A stretch of 64,000 nt of DNA from positions 332,218 through 396,217 of the forward strand of contig NZ_SMTE01000003.1 in NCBI RefSeq assembly GCF_004357765.1, read 5' to 3'. Under the pieces are notes generated by a model. That model had not been told where the DNA came from. It was given only the letters and a program-made list of their open reading frames with translations, and ran no database searches. This stretch comes from Pseudomonas putida (GTDB lineage Bacteria; Pseudomonadota; Gammaproteobacteria; Pseudomonadales; Pseudomonadaceae). A program made the position numbers and the translations under genes. This document shows, one piece after another, positions 1 through 7,871 of this stretch (within the stretch, counting starts at the first letter, position 1; each line of letters opens with the position of its first letter).

Positions 1-534
1 AAGCGTGACGCCATCCCAGGCTTCGTCAACGAGGCCTGGACGCGCATCGAGAAGCCGGGCATCTACCGTGGTCAGTGCACCGAGCTGTGTGGCAAGGACC
101 ATGGCTTCATGCCGGTGGTGGTCGAGGTCAAGTCCAAGGCCGACTACGACACCTGGCTCGCCGAACGCAAGGCCGAGGCCGCTCAGCTCAAGGAGCTGAC
201 CAGCAAGGAATGGACACTCGAGGAACTGGTCGCGCGCGGGGATAAGGTCTATCACACCACCTGTGTCGCTTGCCACCAGGCCGAAGGCCAGGGCTTGCCG
301 CCGATGTTCCCGGCGCTCAAGGGCTCGAAAGTCGCCACCGGGCCCAAGGAGGAGCACCTGAGCGTGGTCTTCCATGGTCGCCCGGGCACGGCGATGGCGG
401 CCTTCGGCAAGCAGCTCTCGGAAGTCGACATCGCCGCGGTGGTCACCTACGAGCGCAACGCCTGGGGCAACGACAAGGGCGACATGGTCACGCCGAAGGA
501 CGTGCTCGCGCTCAAACAGGCCGAAGCGAAATGA
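1..534 (+). CDS. coxB: Cytochrome c oxidase subunit II, caa3 type (3' part)
   Basis: This is the C-terminal 177 residues of subunit II; the start lies left of the window. The reading frame opens inside the CuA domain: GQCTELCGKDHGFM carries the two Cys, the His and the Met that hold the binuclear CuA centre. After a linker, a second domain contains the heme c motif CVACH (codons around 265-280) and a later Met, so heme c is fused to subunit II. That makes this a caa3-type oxidase that takes electrons from its own cytochrome c domain on the periplasmic side. The gene stops at TGA 532-534, 43 bp before coxA, and heads the oxidase operon. Confidence 0.95.
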   Translation, partial: KRDAIPGFVNEAWTRIEKPGIYRGQCTELCGKDHGFMPVVVEVKSKADYDTWLAERKAEAAQLKELTSKEWTLEELVARGDKVYHTTCVACHQAEGQGLPPMFPALKGSKVATGPKEEHLSVVFHGRPGTAMAAFGKQLSEVDIAAVVTYERNAWGNDKGDMVTPKDVLALKQAEAK

Positions 535-577
535 AGCGGGTTACTCGCGGCAATCAACGGATTGCAGGAGACAGGAC

Positions 578-2167
578 ATGAGTGCAGTGATCGACGACCA
601 CGCCCACGGCCATGAGCACGCCCATGGCCCGGCCAAGGGCCTGATGCGCTGGGTGCTGACCACCAACCACAAGGACATCGGCACGATGTACCTGTGGTTC
701 AGCTTCACCATGTTCCTGCTGGGCGGCTCGTTCGCCATGGTGATCCGTGCCGAGCTGTTCCAACCCGGCCTGCAGATCGTCGAGCCTGCCTTCTTCAACC
801 AGATGACCACCATGCACGGGCTGATCATGGTGTTCGGCGCAGTGATGCCGGCCTTCGTCGGCCTGGCCAACTGGATGATCCCACTGATGATCGGCGCCCC
901 CGACATGGCCCTGCCGCGGATGAACAACTTCAGCTTCTGGCTGCTGCCGGCGGCGTTCCTGTTGCTGGTGTCGACCCTGTTCAGCCCTGGGGGTGGGCCG
1001 AACTTCGGCTGGACCTTCTATGCACCGCTGTCGACCACCTATGCACCGGCCAGCGTGACCTTCTTCATCTTCGCCATTCACTTGATGGGTATCAGCTCGA
1101 TCATGGGCGCGATCAACGTGATCGCCACCATCCTCAACTTGCGGGCGCCGGGAATGACCCTGATGAAGATGCCGCTGTTCGTCTGGACCTGGCTTATCAC
1201 TGCCTTCCTGCTGATAGCGGTGATGCCGGTGCTGGCCGGTGTGGTGACGATGATGCTGATGGACATTCACTTCGGCACCAGCTTCTTCAGCGCCGCCGGC
1301 GGTGGCGACCCGGTACTGTTCCAGCACGTGTTCTGGTTCTTCGGCCATCCCGAGGTGTACATCATGATCCTGCCGGCGTTCGGCGCGGTCAGCTCGATCA
1401 TTCCGGCGTTCTCGCGCAAACCGCTGTTCGGCTACACCTCGATGGTCTATGCCACGGGGGCGATCGCCTTCCTGTCGTTCATCGTCTGGGCGCACCATAT
1501 GTTCGTGGTCGGGATCCCTGTGGTCGGCGAACTGTTCTTCATGTACGCCACCATGCTTATCGCCGTTCCCACCGGGGTGAAGGTATTCAACTGGGTGAGC
1601 ACCATGTGGGAAGGCTCGCTCACCTTCGAGACGCCGATGCTGTTCGCCATCGCCTTCGTCATCCTGTTCACCATCGGCGGCTTTTCCGGGCTGATGCTGG
1701 CCATTGCTCCGGCCGACTTCCAGTACCACGATACCTACTTCGTGGTGGCGCATTTCCACTACGTGCTGGTGCCTGGCGCGATCTTCGGCATCTTTGCCTC
1801 CGCTTACTACTGGTTGCCGAAATGGACCGGCCACATGTACGACGAAACCCTGGGCAAGTTGCACTTCTGGCTCTCGTTCATCGGCATGAACATGGCCTTC
1901 TTCCCCATGCACTTCGTCGGCCTGGCCGGCATGCCGAGGCGGATCCCCGACTACAACCTGCAGTTCGCCGACTTCAACATGGTGTCGTCGATCGGAGCCT
2001 TCCTGTTCGGTGCCACGCAGATCTTCTTCCTGTTCATCGTTATCAAGTGCATTCGCGGCGGCGCACCGGCCCCGGCCAAGCCATGGGATGGCGCCGAAGG
2101 CCTGGAGTGGACCATTCCTTCGCCTGCGCCCTATCACACCTTCCAGACACCCCCGGAAGTCAAATAG
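578..2167 (+). CDS. coxA: Cytochrome c oxidase subunit I
   Basis: This 529-residue polytopic membrane protein is the catalytic subunit that reduces O2 at the heme a3-CuB centre and pumps protons. It has the family GHPEVY motif, where His and Tyr are cross-linked at CuB, and the paired His of the heme ligand segment in VVAHFHYVLVPG. The length is usual for subunit I. The start at 578 follows a good ribosome site (GCAGGAG) and gives a His-rich N-terminus before the first membrane helix. The frame is open further upstream, but that extension overlaps coxB and has no homology-like features. It is cotranscribed with coxB, ctaG and coxC. Confidence 0.96.
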   Translation: MSAVIDDHAHGHEHAHGPAKGLMRWVLTTNHKDIGTMYLWFSFTMFLLGGSFAMVIRAELFQPGLQIVEPAFFNQMTTMHGLIMVFGAVMPAFVGLANWMIPLMIGAPDMALPRMNNFSFWLLPAAFLLLVSTLFSPGGGPNFGWTFYAPLSTTYAPASVTFFIFAIHLMGISSIMGAINVIATILNLRAPGMTLMKMPLFVWTWLITAFLLIAVMPVLAGVVTMMLMDIHFGTSFFSAAGGGDPVLFQHVFWFFGHPEVYIMILPAFGAVSSIIPAFSRKPLFGYTSMVYATGAIAFLSFIVWAHHMFVVGIPVVGELFFMYATMLIAVPTGVKVFNWVSTMWEGSLTFETPMLFAIAFVILFTIGGFSGLMLAIAPADFQYHDTYFVVAHFHYVLVPGAIFGIFASAYYWLPKWTGHMYDETLGKLHFWLSFIGMNMAFFPMHFVGLAGMPRRIPDYNLQFADFNMVSSIGAFLFGATQIFFLFIVIKCIRGGAPAPAKPWDGAEGLEWTIPSPAPYHTFQTPPEVK

Positions 2168-2176
2168 GAAACCGCC

Positions 2177-2743
2177 ATGTCCGGCTTGCCGATCAAACGC
2201 CTGGTCCTGCGCCTGCTGATGCTGACGGTGGTGATGTTCGCCTTCGGCTTCGCCCTGGTGCCGATCTATGACGTGATGTGCAAAGCCTTCGGCATCAACG
2301 GCAAGACCGGTGGGCAGTACGAAGGCAGCCAGGTCAGCGACTCGTCCCGCTCGGTGCGCGTGCAGTTCATGTCGACCAATGCCAGCGACATGGTCTGGGA
2401 TTTCTATTCCACCGCCGACCAGCTCGAGGTCAACCCGGGCGCGGTCAACCAGATGATCTTCATCGCCCACAACCCCACCGACCGGCCGATGAGCGCGCAA
2501 GCCATCCCGAGCATCACCCCTGCCGAGGCGGCGGCGTATTTCCACAAGACCGAGTGCTTCTGCTTTACCCAGCAGGTGCTGCAGCCCGGCGAACGCATCG
2601 AGATGCCGGTGCGCTTCATCGTCGACCGCGATCTACCGGCCAACGTGAAGCACCTGACACTGGCTTACACCTTGTTCGACATCACTGCGCGTCATCCGCC
2701 GGTGGCCCACGCCACGGCAGCCAACGCCCAGGGCGCCCGCTGA
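2177..2743 (+). CDS. ctaG: Cytochrome c oxidase assembly protein CtaG (Cox11 family)
   Basis: CtaG/Cox11 delivers copper to the CuB site of subunit I. The 188-residue protein has one N-terminal membrane helix (about residues 9-29) and a periplasmic beta domain. The conserved copper-binding motif CFCFTQQ is present around residue 130, followed by the family segment ERIEMPVRFIVD. It begins 9 bp after coxA and ends 16 bp before coxC, so its position inside the oxidase operon fits its role. The last residues (after PPVAH) look like a low-complexity tail. Confidence 0.95.
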   Translation: MSGLPIKRLVLRLLMLTVVMFAFGFALVPIYDVMCKAFGINGKTGGQYEGSQVSDSSRSVRVQFMSTNASDMVWDFYSTADQLEVNPGAVNQMIFIAHNPTDRPMSAQAIPSITPAEAAAYFHKTECFCFTQQVLQPGERIEMPVRFIVDRDLPANVKHLTLAYTLFDITARHPPVAHATAANAQGAR

Positions 2744-2759
2744 GGGAAGGAGAACAGCA

Positions 2760-3647
2760 ATGGCAAGTCATGATCACTACTACGTGCCGGCGCAGAGCAA
2801 GTGGCCGATCATCGCCACCCTGGGCATGTTCATCACGGTGTTCGGCCTGGGTACCTGGTTCAACGACCTCAAGGCCGGCCACGCGGACTCCCATGGGCCG
2901 TTGATCTTCTTCATCGGTGCGGTGTTCCTGGCCTACATGCTGTTCGGCTGGTTCGGCGCGGTGGTCAAGGAAAGCCGCGCCGGGCTGTACAGTCCGCAGC
3001 TCGACCGCTCGTTCCGCTGGGGCATGAGCTGGTTCATCTTTTCCGAGGTGATGTTCTTCCTGGCCTTCTTCGGCGCGCTGTTCTATGTGCGGGTGCTCGC
3101 CGGGCCCTGGTTGGGTGGCGAGGGGCACAAGGGCATCGCTCATATGCTATGGCCGAGCTTCGAGTTCGCCTGGCCGCTGCTGCACACCCCCGACCCGACG
3201 TTGTTCCCGCCGCCCAAGGAAGTGATCGATCCCTGGCACCTGCCGCTGATCAACACCATCTTGCTGGTGAGCTCCAGCGTCACCATCACCATCGCCCACC
3301 ACGCCTTGCGCCGCGATCACCGTGGCGCGCTGAAGCTGTGGTTGGGGCTGACTATCGTCCTGGGTGCCAGCTTCATCGCCCTGCAGGCCTACGAATACCA
3401 CGAGGCGTACACCAAGCTGGGGCTGACGCTAGGCTCGGGGATCTACGGTGCGACCTTCTTCATGCTCACCGGCTTCCATGGGGCCCATGTGACCCTGGGC
3501 ACGATCATCCTGTTCGTCATGTTCGTGCGCATCCTGCGCGGACACTTCAACCCCGACAAGCACTTCGGCTTCGAGGCGGCCAGCTGGTACTGGCACTTTG
3601 TCGATGTGGTGTGGGTGGGGTTGTTCATCTTCGTGTATGTGCTTTAG
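2760..3647 (+). CDS. coxC: Cytochrome c oxidase subunit III
   Basis: This 295-residue membrane protein has seven predicted hydrophobic spans and the subunit III signatures WGMSWFIFSEVMFF and FEAASWYWHFVDVVWVGLF near the C-terminus. Subunit III stabilises turnover of the proton-pumping oxidase and does not carry a redox centre. The ATG at 2760 is preceded by GGGAAGGAG. It is the last gene of the forward coxB-coxA-ctaG-coxC run; the next gene is on the opposite strand and almost abuts it. Confidence 0.95.
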   Translation: MASHDHYYVPAQSKWPIIATLGMFITVFGLGTWFNDLKAGHADSHGPLIFFIGAVFLAYMLFGWFGAVVKESRAGLYSPQLDRSFRWGMSWFIFSEVMFFLAFFGALFYVRVLAGPWLGGEGHKGIAHMLWPSFEFAWPLLHTPDPTLFPPPKEVIDPWHLPLINTILLVSSSVTITIAHHALRRDHRGALKLWLGLTIVLGASFIALQAYEYHEAYTKLGLTLGSGIYGATFFMLTGFHGAHVTLGTIILFVMFVRILRGHFNPDKHFGFEAASWYWHFVDVVWVGLFIFVYVL

Positions 3648-3651
3648 CGCC

Positions 3652-3855
3652 TCAGAACGGGGCGTGTGACACCAACTGACCGCTGATGAAGCCCCAGGCC
3701 ACCAGGCCGATGGTTACGGCGGCCAGGGCCACACGCACGGTCAGGGCCTTGAGCAGCCGGGTAGAGTGGTCGTCGTCCTTGACCAGGAACACCAGGCCAC
3801 TGAACAGGCTGGCAATCGTGGCCAACAGCATCAGGACAATCGCGGCCTTGAGCAT
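3652..3855 (-). CDS. Twin-transmembrane protein, DUF2909 family
   Basis: This small protein of 67 residues has two hydrophobic segments (about 3-24 and 40-60) joined by a short charged loop, KDDDHSTRLLKAL. The size and two-helix plan match the DUF2909 twin-transmembrane family found inside oxidase gene clusters of gamma-proteobacteria. It lies antisense between coxC and the SURF1 gene, 4 bp from the coxC stop and 63 bp from the SURF1 start, with which it would share a divergent promoter region. A role in oxidase assembly or stability is inferred only from location. Confidence 0.8.
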   Translation of the reverse strand: MLKAAIVLMLLATIASLFSGLVFLVKDDDHSTRLLKALTVRVALAAVTIGLVAWGFISGQLVSHAPF

Positions 3856-3918
3856 GGCGCTTCTCCAGGGGGATGCGGTGATGTGGATAAGTATAGCGAT
3901 CGACCGGGCGAGACTCCG

Positions 3919-4656
3919 ATGAGGCCGTTTCGTCCGGGCTGGATCCCCACCCTGGTCGTGCTCGCGCTGCTGCCGGGCCTGATCGCCCTAGGCTGCTGGC
4001 AGCTCGGTCGGGCTGAGGAAAAGCGTGCCTTGCTGGCCTCCTACGCCGAGCGGCAGCTCGAAGCCCCCGTGGCCACAGGCCAACTGCAGCAGGATGAGGA
4101 CAATGCCTATCGCCGGGTGCACCTGTATGGCCGGTTCGATGCCGAACACAGCTTGTTGCTGGACAACCGCATGCGTGATGGCCAGGCCGGTGTCGAGCTG
4201 TTGCAGCCATTCCATGACCAGGCCAACGGCCTGTGGCTGCTGGTGAATCGTGGCTGGCTGCCCTGGCCCGACCGCCGCGCACCGGTGCGCTTCACTACCC
4301 CGGATTCGCCATTGGCGCTGGAGGCCTCGGTGTACGTGGCGCCCGGTTCCACCTTCCAACTGCACCCAGACCCGGTCGACGGCCAGTGGCCGCACCTGCT
4401 GACGGCCGTCGACCCGCAGCAACTGTGGCAACAGCTGGGGCGTGAGGGCTTTAACCATGAGTTGCGTCTGGAACCGGGTCCGGCCAGCTATCGCCTGGAT
4501 TGGCCGGTAGTGGCCATGGGGCCGGAAAAACACCAGGGATACGCCGTGCAGTGGTTTGCCTTGGCCAGCGCCCTGGTACTGCTCTACCTCTACTTCGGCT
4601 GGCATCACAAGAAGGAGAAAGCCCATGGCCGCCGCCACTCCGCTGGACCTGCCTGA
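3919..4656 (+). CDS. SURF1-family oxidase assembly protein
   Basis: SURF1/Shy1 proteins help insert heme a into subunit I. The 245-residue protein shows the family plan: an N-terminal membrane helix (WIPTLVVLALLPGLIALGCW), the signature GCWQLGRAEEK right after it, a periplasmic domain containing NRGWLP, and a C-terminal helix (YAVQWFALASALVLLYLYF). The start at 3919 places the first helix near the N-terminus; the frame is open upstream, but those residues are not SURF1-like. Its stop lies 32 bp inside the next gene, so translation is probably coupled. Confidence 0.93.
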   Translation: MRPFRPGWIPTLVVLALLPGLIALGCWQLGRAEEKRALLASYAERQLEAPVATGQLQQDEDNAYRRVHLYGRFDAEHSLLLDNRMRDGQAGVELLQPFHDQANGLWLLVNRGWLPWPDRRAPVRFTTPDSPLALEASVYVAPGSTFQLHPDPVDGQWPHLLTAVDPQQLWQQLGREGFNHELRLEPGPASYRLDWPVVAMGPEKHQGYAVQWFALASALVLLYLYFGWHHKKEKAHGRRHSAGPA

Positions 4657-5206
4657 ACGCAGCAAACCCAGAGCCCGCGGGCGTTTGCAGCTTATTCTGA
4701 TTCTCTTGGTAGTGCTCGGGCCGATGGTCCTGGCCACTTGCATGTACAAGCTCAAGTTCTGGGTCCCGGAAGGGCGCAGCTACCACGGCGCGATGATCGG
4801 CACTGGCCAGACCCGTGCGGATATCGGCATTGCCGGCGAGGACTCACGCTGGCAATTGCTGGTCAGCGCGCCGCAGGCCTGCGCCGAGGATTGCCAGCGC
4901 TTGGTCTACCTGGCGCGGCAGATACAAGTCGGACTAGGTCGCGACGCCAGCCGTGCCAGCCATGCCCTGGCGGCGGCTCAGCCGTTGGACGCTGCCTACC
5001 AGGCAGTGCTCGGCCGCGAATACCCGCAACTGCAGCGGTATTCCCTGGATGCCTCGCACTACCTGCAAAAGGTCGGCGATGCGGGCCCGCAACTGTGGAT
5101 CGTCGACCCGCACGGCAACCTGGTGCTGCGCTACGACGGCAAGGTCAACGGTAAGCATGTGCTCGATGACCTGCGCCATCTGCTCAAGCTGTCCAACATC
5201 GGCTAG
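4625..5206 (+). CDS. Sco-like membrane-anchored protein of the oxidase assembly cluster
   Basis: This 193-residue protein sits between SURF1 and heme A synthase and has no standard gene name. It has one N-terminal helix (about residues 20-40, [17 protein letters not shown]) and a periplasmic domain. Two features recall Sco copper chaperones: a CxxxC motif (CAEDC, Cys86 and Cys90) and a distal His in DPHGNL (His163), comparable to DHSGNL in the true Sco gene of this cluster at 7164-7796. It lacks the TYCPDICP context of classic Sco. Copper delivery or thiol chemistry on the oxidase is a reasonable inference, not shown. Confidence 0.8.
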   Translation: MAAATPLDLPERSKPRARGRLQLILILLVVLGPMVLATCMYKLKFWVPEGRSYHGAMIGTGQTRADIGIAGEDSRWQLLVSAPQACAEDCQRLVYLARQIQVGLGRDASRASHALAAAQPLDAAYQAVLGREYPQLQRYSLDASHYLQKVGDAGPQLWIVDPHGNLVLRYDGKVNGKHVLDDLRHLLKLSNIG

Positions 5207-5215
5207 GAGCCTGCC

Positions 5216-6289
5216 ATGGCCAGACCCGGATTTCGCCTCGCTGTGTTCGCCACCTTGCTGGCACTGCTGGTCGTCCTGCTCGGTGCCTATACCCGACTGA
5301 CCCATGCCGGCCTTGGCTGCCCCGACTGGCCGGGTTGCTATGGCTTCATCGGCGTGCCCAAGGGCGAAGCGCAGTTGGCCCACGCCGAGCTGCACTTTCC
5401 CGATCATCCGGTGGAAGCGGCCAAGGGCTGGGCGGAGATGGTCCACCGCTATTTCGCCGGGACCCTGGCCCTGGTCATCGCCGGCCTGGCCCTGCAGGCG
5501 GTGCGTCGCCATGCCCGCGACGGGCAGCCCTATCGCCTACCGCTGCTGTTGCTGGGCGTGGTGCTGGCCCAGGCGGCCTTTGGCATGTGGACGGTGACGT
5601 TGAAACTGTGGCCGCAGGTGGTCACTGCCCATCTGTTGGGCGGCTTCACCACCTTGAGCTTGCTGTTCCTCTTGTCGCTGCGCTTGTCCCGGGCCTTCGC
5701 GCCCTTGCCGAAGCTGCCGCTGAGTTTGCGTCGGGTGGCCGCGCTGGCGTTGCTGGTGGTGATCGGCCAGATCGCCCTGGGCGGTTGGGTCAGCGCCAAT
5801 TACGCAGCGGTCGCCTGCATCGACTTGCCCACCTGCCACGGCCAGTGGTGGCCGGCGGTAGACTTCAGCAACGGCTTTCATCTGACCCAGCACGTCGGCC
5901 CCAATTACCTCGGCGGGCAACTGGACAGCGATGCGCGTACCGCTATCCACATCAGCCACCGCCTGGGCGCTGTGCTGGTGACCGTGGTACTGCTGACGCT
6001 GAGCTGGAAGCTGTATCGCTGTGGCCTGGCCGGCCTGGCCCGCTGTGTCTTGCTGGCGCTGGCGCTGCAGGTGGGTCTGGGCATCAGCAACGTCGTATTG
6101 CACCTGCCACTGGCGGTAGCCGTGGCGCACAACGCAGGGGGCGCATTGTTGTTGCTGTGCATGGTGCTGGTGAACTACCGCATTCGCGTGGCCGACAAGG
6201 TGCGTGTCGGCCATGGTTGGCGGCTGACGCCGGTAGCCGGTATTGGTGTGGCCCAACCCATGAGAAACGATACATGGCGACGCTTCTAA
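5216..6289 (+). CDS. ctaA: Heme A synthase (Cox15/CtaA)
   Basis: CtaA oxidises the heme O methyl group to give heme A for the oxidase. The 357-residue protein has eight hydrophobic spans in two similar halves. Family markers are [18 protein letters not shown] near the N-terminus, with its Cys pair, the heme-ligand His in MVHRYFAG, and in the second half ISHRLGA and VAHNAGG. It follows the Sco-like gene by 9 bp and overlaps the start of ctaB by 16 bp, as expected for consecutive enzymes of one pathway. Confidence 0.94.
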   Translation: MARPGFRLAVFATLLALLVVLLGAYTRLTHAGLGCPDWPGCYGFIGVPKGEAQLAHAELHFPDHPVEAAKGWAEMVHRYFAGTLALVIAGLALQAVRRHARDGQPYRLPLLLLGVVLAQAAFGMWTVTLKLWPQVVTAHLLGGFTTLSLLFLLSLRLSRAFAPLPKLPLSLRRVAALALLVVIGQIALGGWVSANYAAVACIDLPTCHGQWWPAVDFSNGFHLTQHVGPNYLGGQLDSDARTAIHISHRLGAVLVTVVLLTLSWKLYRCGLAGLARCVLLALALQVGLGISNVVLHLPLAVAVAHNAGGALLLLCMVLVNYRIRVADKVRVGHGWRLTPVAGIGVAQPMRNDTWRRF

Positions 6290-7167
6290 ACGCCCGGCGA
6301 GCAGGGTGGCGCGACTATCTGGAGCTGACCAAGCCCAAGGTGGTGGTGCTGATGCTGATCACTTCACTGGTCGGCATGTTGCTGGCCAGTCGTGTCGAAG
6401 TGAACTGGAGCATATTGCTGTTCGGCAACCTGGGCATCGCCCTGTGTGCCGGCGGTGCAGCGGCGGTCAACCATATCCTGGATCGGCGGATCGATGCGCT
6501 GATGGCGCGCACCGACAAGCGTCCGCTGGCCCAGGGCCGGGTCGAGCCGCTGCCGGCGTTGTTGTTCGCCCTGGCTTTGGCGCTGCTCGGCATGGCCTTG
6601 CTGCTGGTGTTCACCAATGCCCTCACCGCCTGGCTTACCCTGGCTTCCCTGCTCGGCTATGCGCTGCTCTACACCGGCTATCTCAAGCGGGCCACGCCAC
6701 AGAACATCGTCATCGGTGGACTGGCCGGCGCAGCCCCGCCGCTGTTGGGCTGGGTAGCGGTCAGTGGCCAGGTCAGCGCTGAGCCACTGCTGTTGGTACT
6801 GATCATTTTCGCCTGGACGCCCCCGCACTTCTGGGCCTTGGCCATCCACCGCAAGGAGGAATATGCCAAGGTCGATATTCCGATGCTGCCGGTCACCCAT
6901 GGCGAGGCCTACACCAAGCTGCACATCTTGCTGTACAGCCTGATATTGCTGGCCGTGAGCCTGCTGCCGTACGTCATTCACATGAGTGGGCCGGTGTACC
7001 TGGTCTGTGCCTTGGCTTTGGGCCTGCGCTTCCTGCACTGGGCCTGGGTGTTGTACCGTGGCAGCCGGCCGCATGCGGCGATCGGCACCTTCAAGTACTC
7101 TATCGGCTACCTGTTCGCGCTGTTCACCGCGTTGCTCGTTGATCACTACCTGTTGCTGAGCCTATGA
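6274..7167 (+). CDS. ctaB: Protoheme IX farnesyltransferase (heme O synthase)
   Basis: This enzyme of the UbiA prenyltransferase family attaches a farnesyl group to protoheme, giving heme O, the substrate of CtaA. The 297-residue membrane protein has the UbiA aspartate motif [19 protein letters not shown] and, in the second half, [22 protein letters not shown]. The start at 6274 lies inside the end of ctaA; the much longer open frame upstream is a shadow of ctaA. The stop overlaps the next start as ATGA (7164-7167), which suggests coupled translation with the Sco gene. Confidence 0.94.
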   Translation: MATLLNARRAGWRDYLELTKPKVVVLMLITSLVGMLLASRVEVNWSILLFGNLGIALCAGGAAAVNHILDRRIDALMARTDKRPLAQGRVEPLPALLFALALALLGMALLLVFTNALTAWLTLASLLGYALLYTGYLKRATPQNIVIGGLAGAAPPLLGWVAVSGQVSAEPLLLVLIIFAWTPPHFWALAIHRKEEYAKVDIPMLPVTHGEAYTKLHILLYSLILLAVSLLPYVIHMSGPVYLVCALALGLRFLHWAWVLYRGSRPHAAIGTFKYSIGYLFALFTALLVDHYLLLSL

Positions 7168-7796
7168 CCCGAACCCAGAAAACCGTCTTCATCCTCGTTG
7201 CCCTGGTCGCGCTGATCATCGGCCTGACCGTCAACAAGGTGCTCAACGAACGCAGCCAGCCGAACCCCGCCGAACTGATCGATGCCGGCATCATTCTGCT
7301 GCCCCAGAGCCGTGCGGTGGCCGATGTGACCATGACCGACCAGAACGGCCAGCCGGTGCAGCTGGACGACCTCAAGGGCAAGTGGTCGTTGCTGTTCTTC
7401 GGCTACACCTACTGCCCGGACATCTGCCCCACTACCCTGGCCCAGTTGCGTCAGGTCAAGAGCGAATTGCCCAAGGAAGCCGTGGACCGCCTGCAGGTGG
7501 TGCTGGTGAGCGTCGACCCCAATCGCGACACGCCCAACCAGCTCAAGCAGTACCTGGGCTACTTCGACAAGGACTTCGTCGGCCTGGCGGGATCGATCGA
7601 GGATACCCAGAAGCTCGCCAATGCCTTGAGCATTCCTTTCATTCCGGCTGATACCAGCAAGCCAGGCTACACGGTTGACCACAGCGGCAACCTGGCGATC
7701 GTCGGCCCCGATGGGCGTCAGCGTGGCTTCATCCGTGCGCCGTTCAACAACCAGAAGCTGGTGGCGCAGTTGCCGGGACTGGTCAAGCGCGACTGA
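7164..7796 (+). CDS. SCO1/SenC copper chaperone
   Basis: Sco proteins load copper into the CuA site of subunit II. The 210-residue protein has an N-terminal membrane anchor (about residues 8-25) and a thioredoxin-like periplasmic domain with the full copper set: [15 protein letters not shown] (Cys84 and Cys88) and His173 in DHSGNL. The segment [10 protein letters not shown] is also typical. It overlaps ctaB by 4 bp and closes the oxidase assembly run that started with SURF1. Confidence 0.95.
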   Translation: MTRTQKTVFILVALVALIIGLTVNKVLNERSQPNPAELIDAGIILLPQSRAVADVTMTDQNGQPVQLDDLKGKWSLLFFGYTYCPDICPTTLAQLRQVKSELPKEAVDRLQVVLVSVDPNRDTPNQLKQYLGYFDKDFVGLAGSIEDTQKLANALSIPFIPADTSKPGYTVDHSGNLAIVGPDGRQRGFIRAPFNNQKLVAQLPGLVKRD

Positions 7797-7871
7797 ACCT
7801 GACCGCGGCTTTGGTTCCACTTGCGTGTCGGTTAGGATGACCGACCGAAGCATTGGCATGGAGAGCCTGAT

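Noticed and set aside
694-2271. 525-codon forward frame overlapping coxA in another phase
   Set aside because: Composition is typical of an out-of-frame read, with no membrane pattern or motif.
554-2545. 663-codon open frame on the reverse strand opposite coxA and ctaG
   Set aside because: It is a high-GC shadow: rich in Arg, His, Gln and Gly, without any domain, and fully opposite a clear subunit I gene.
5335-6273. N-terminal extension of ctaB by more than 300 codons
   Set aside because: The extra residues are an out-of-phase read of ctaA; the UbiA protein begins at ATG 6274.
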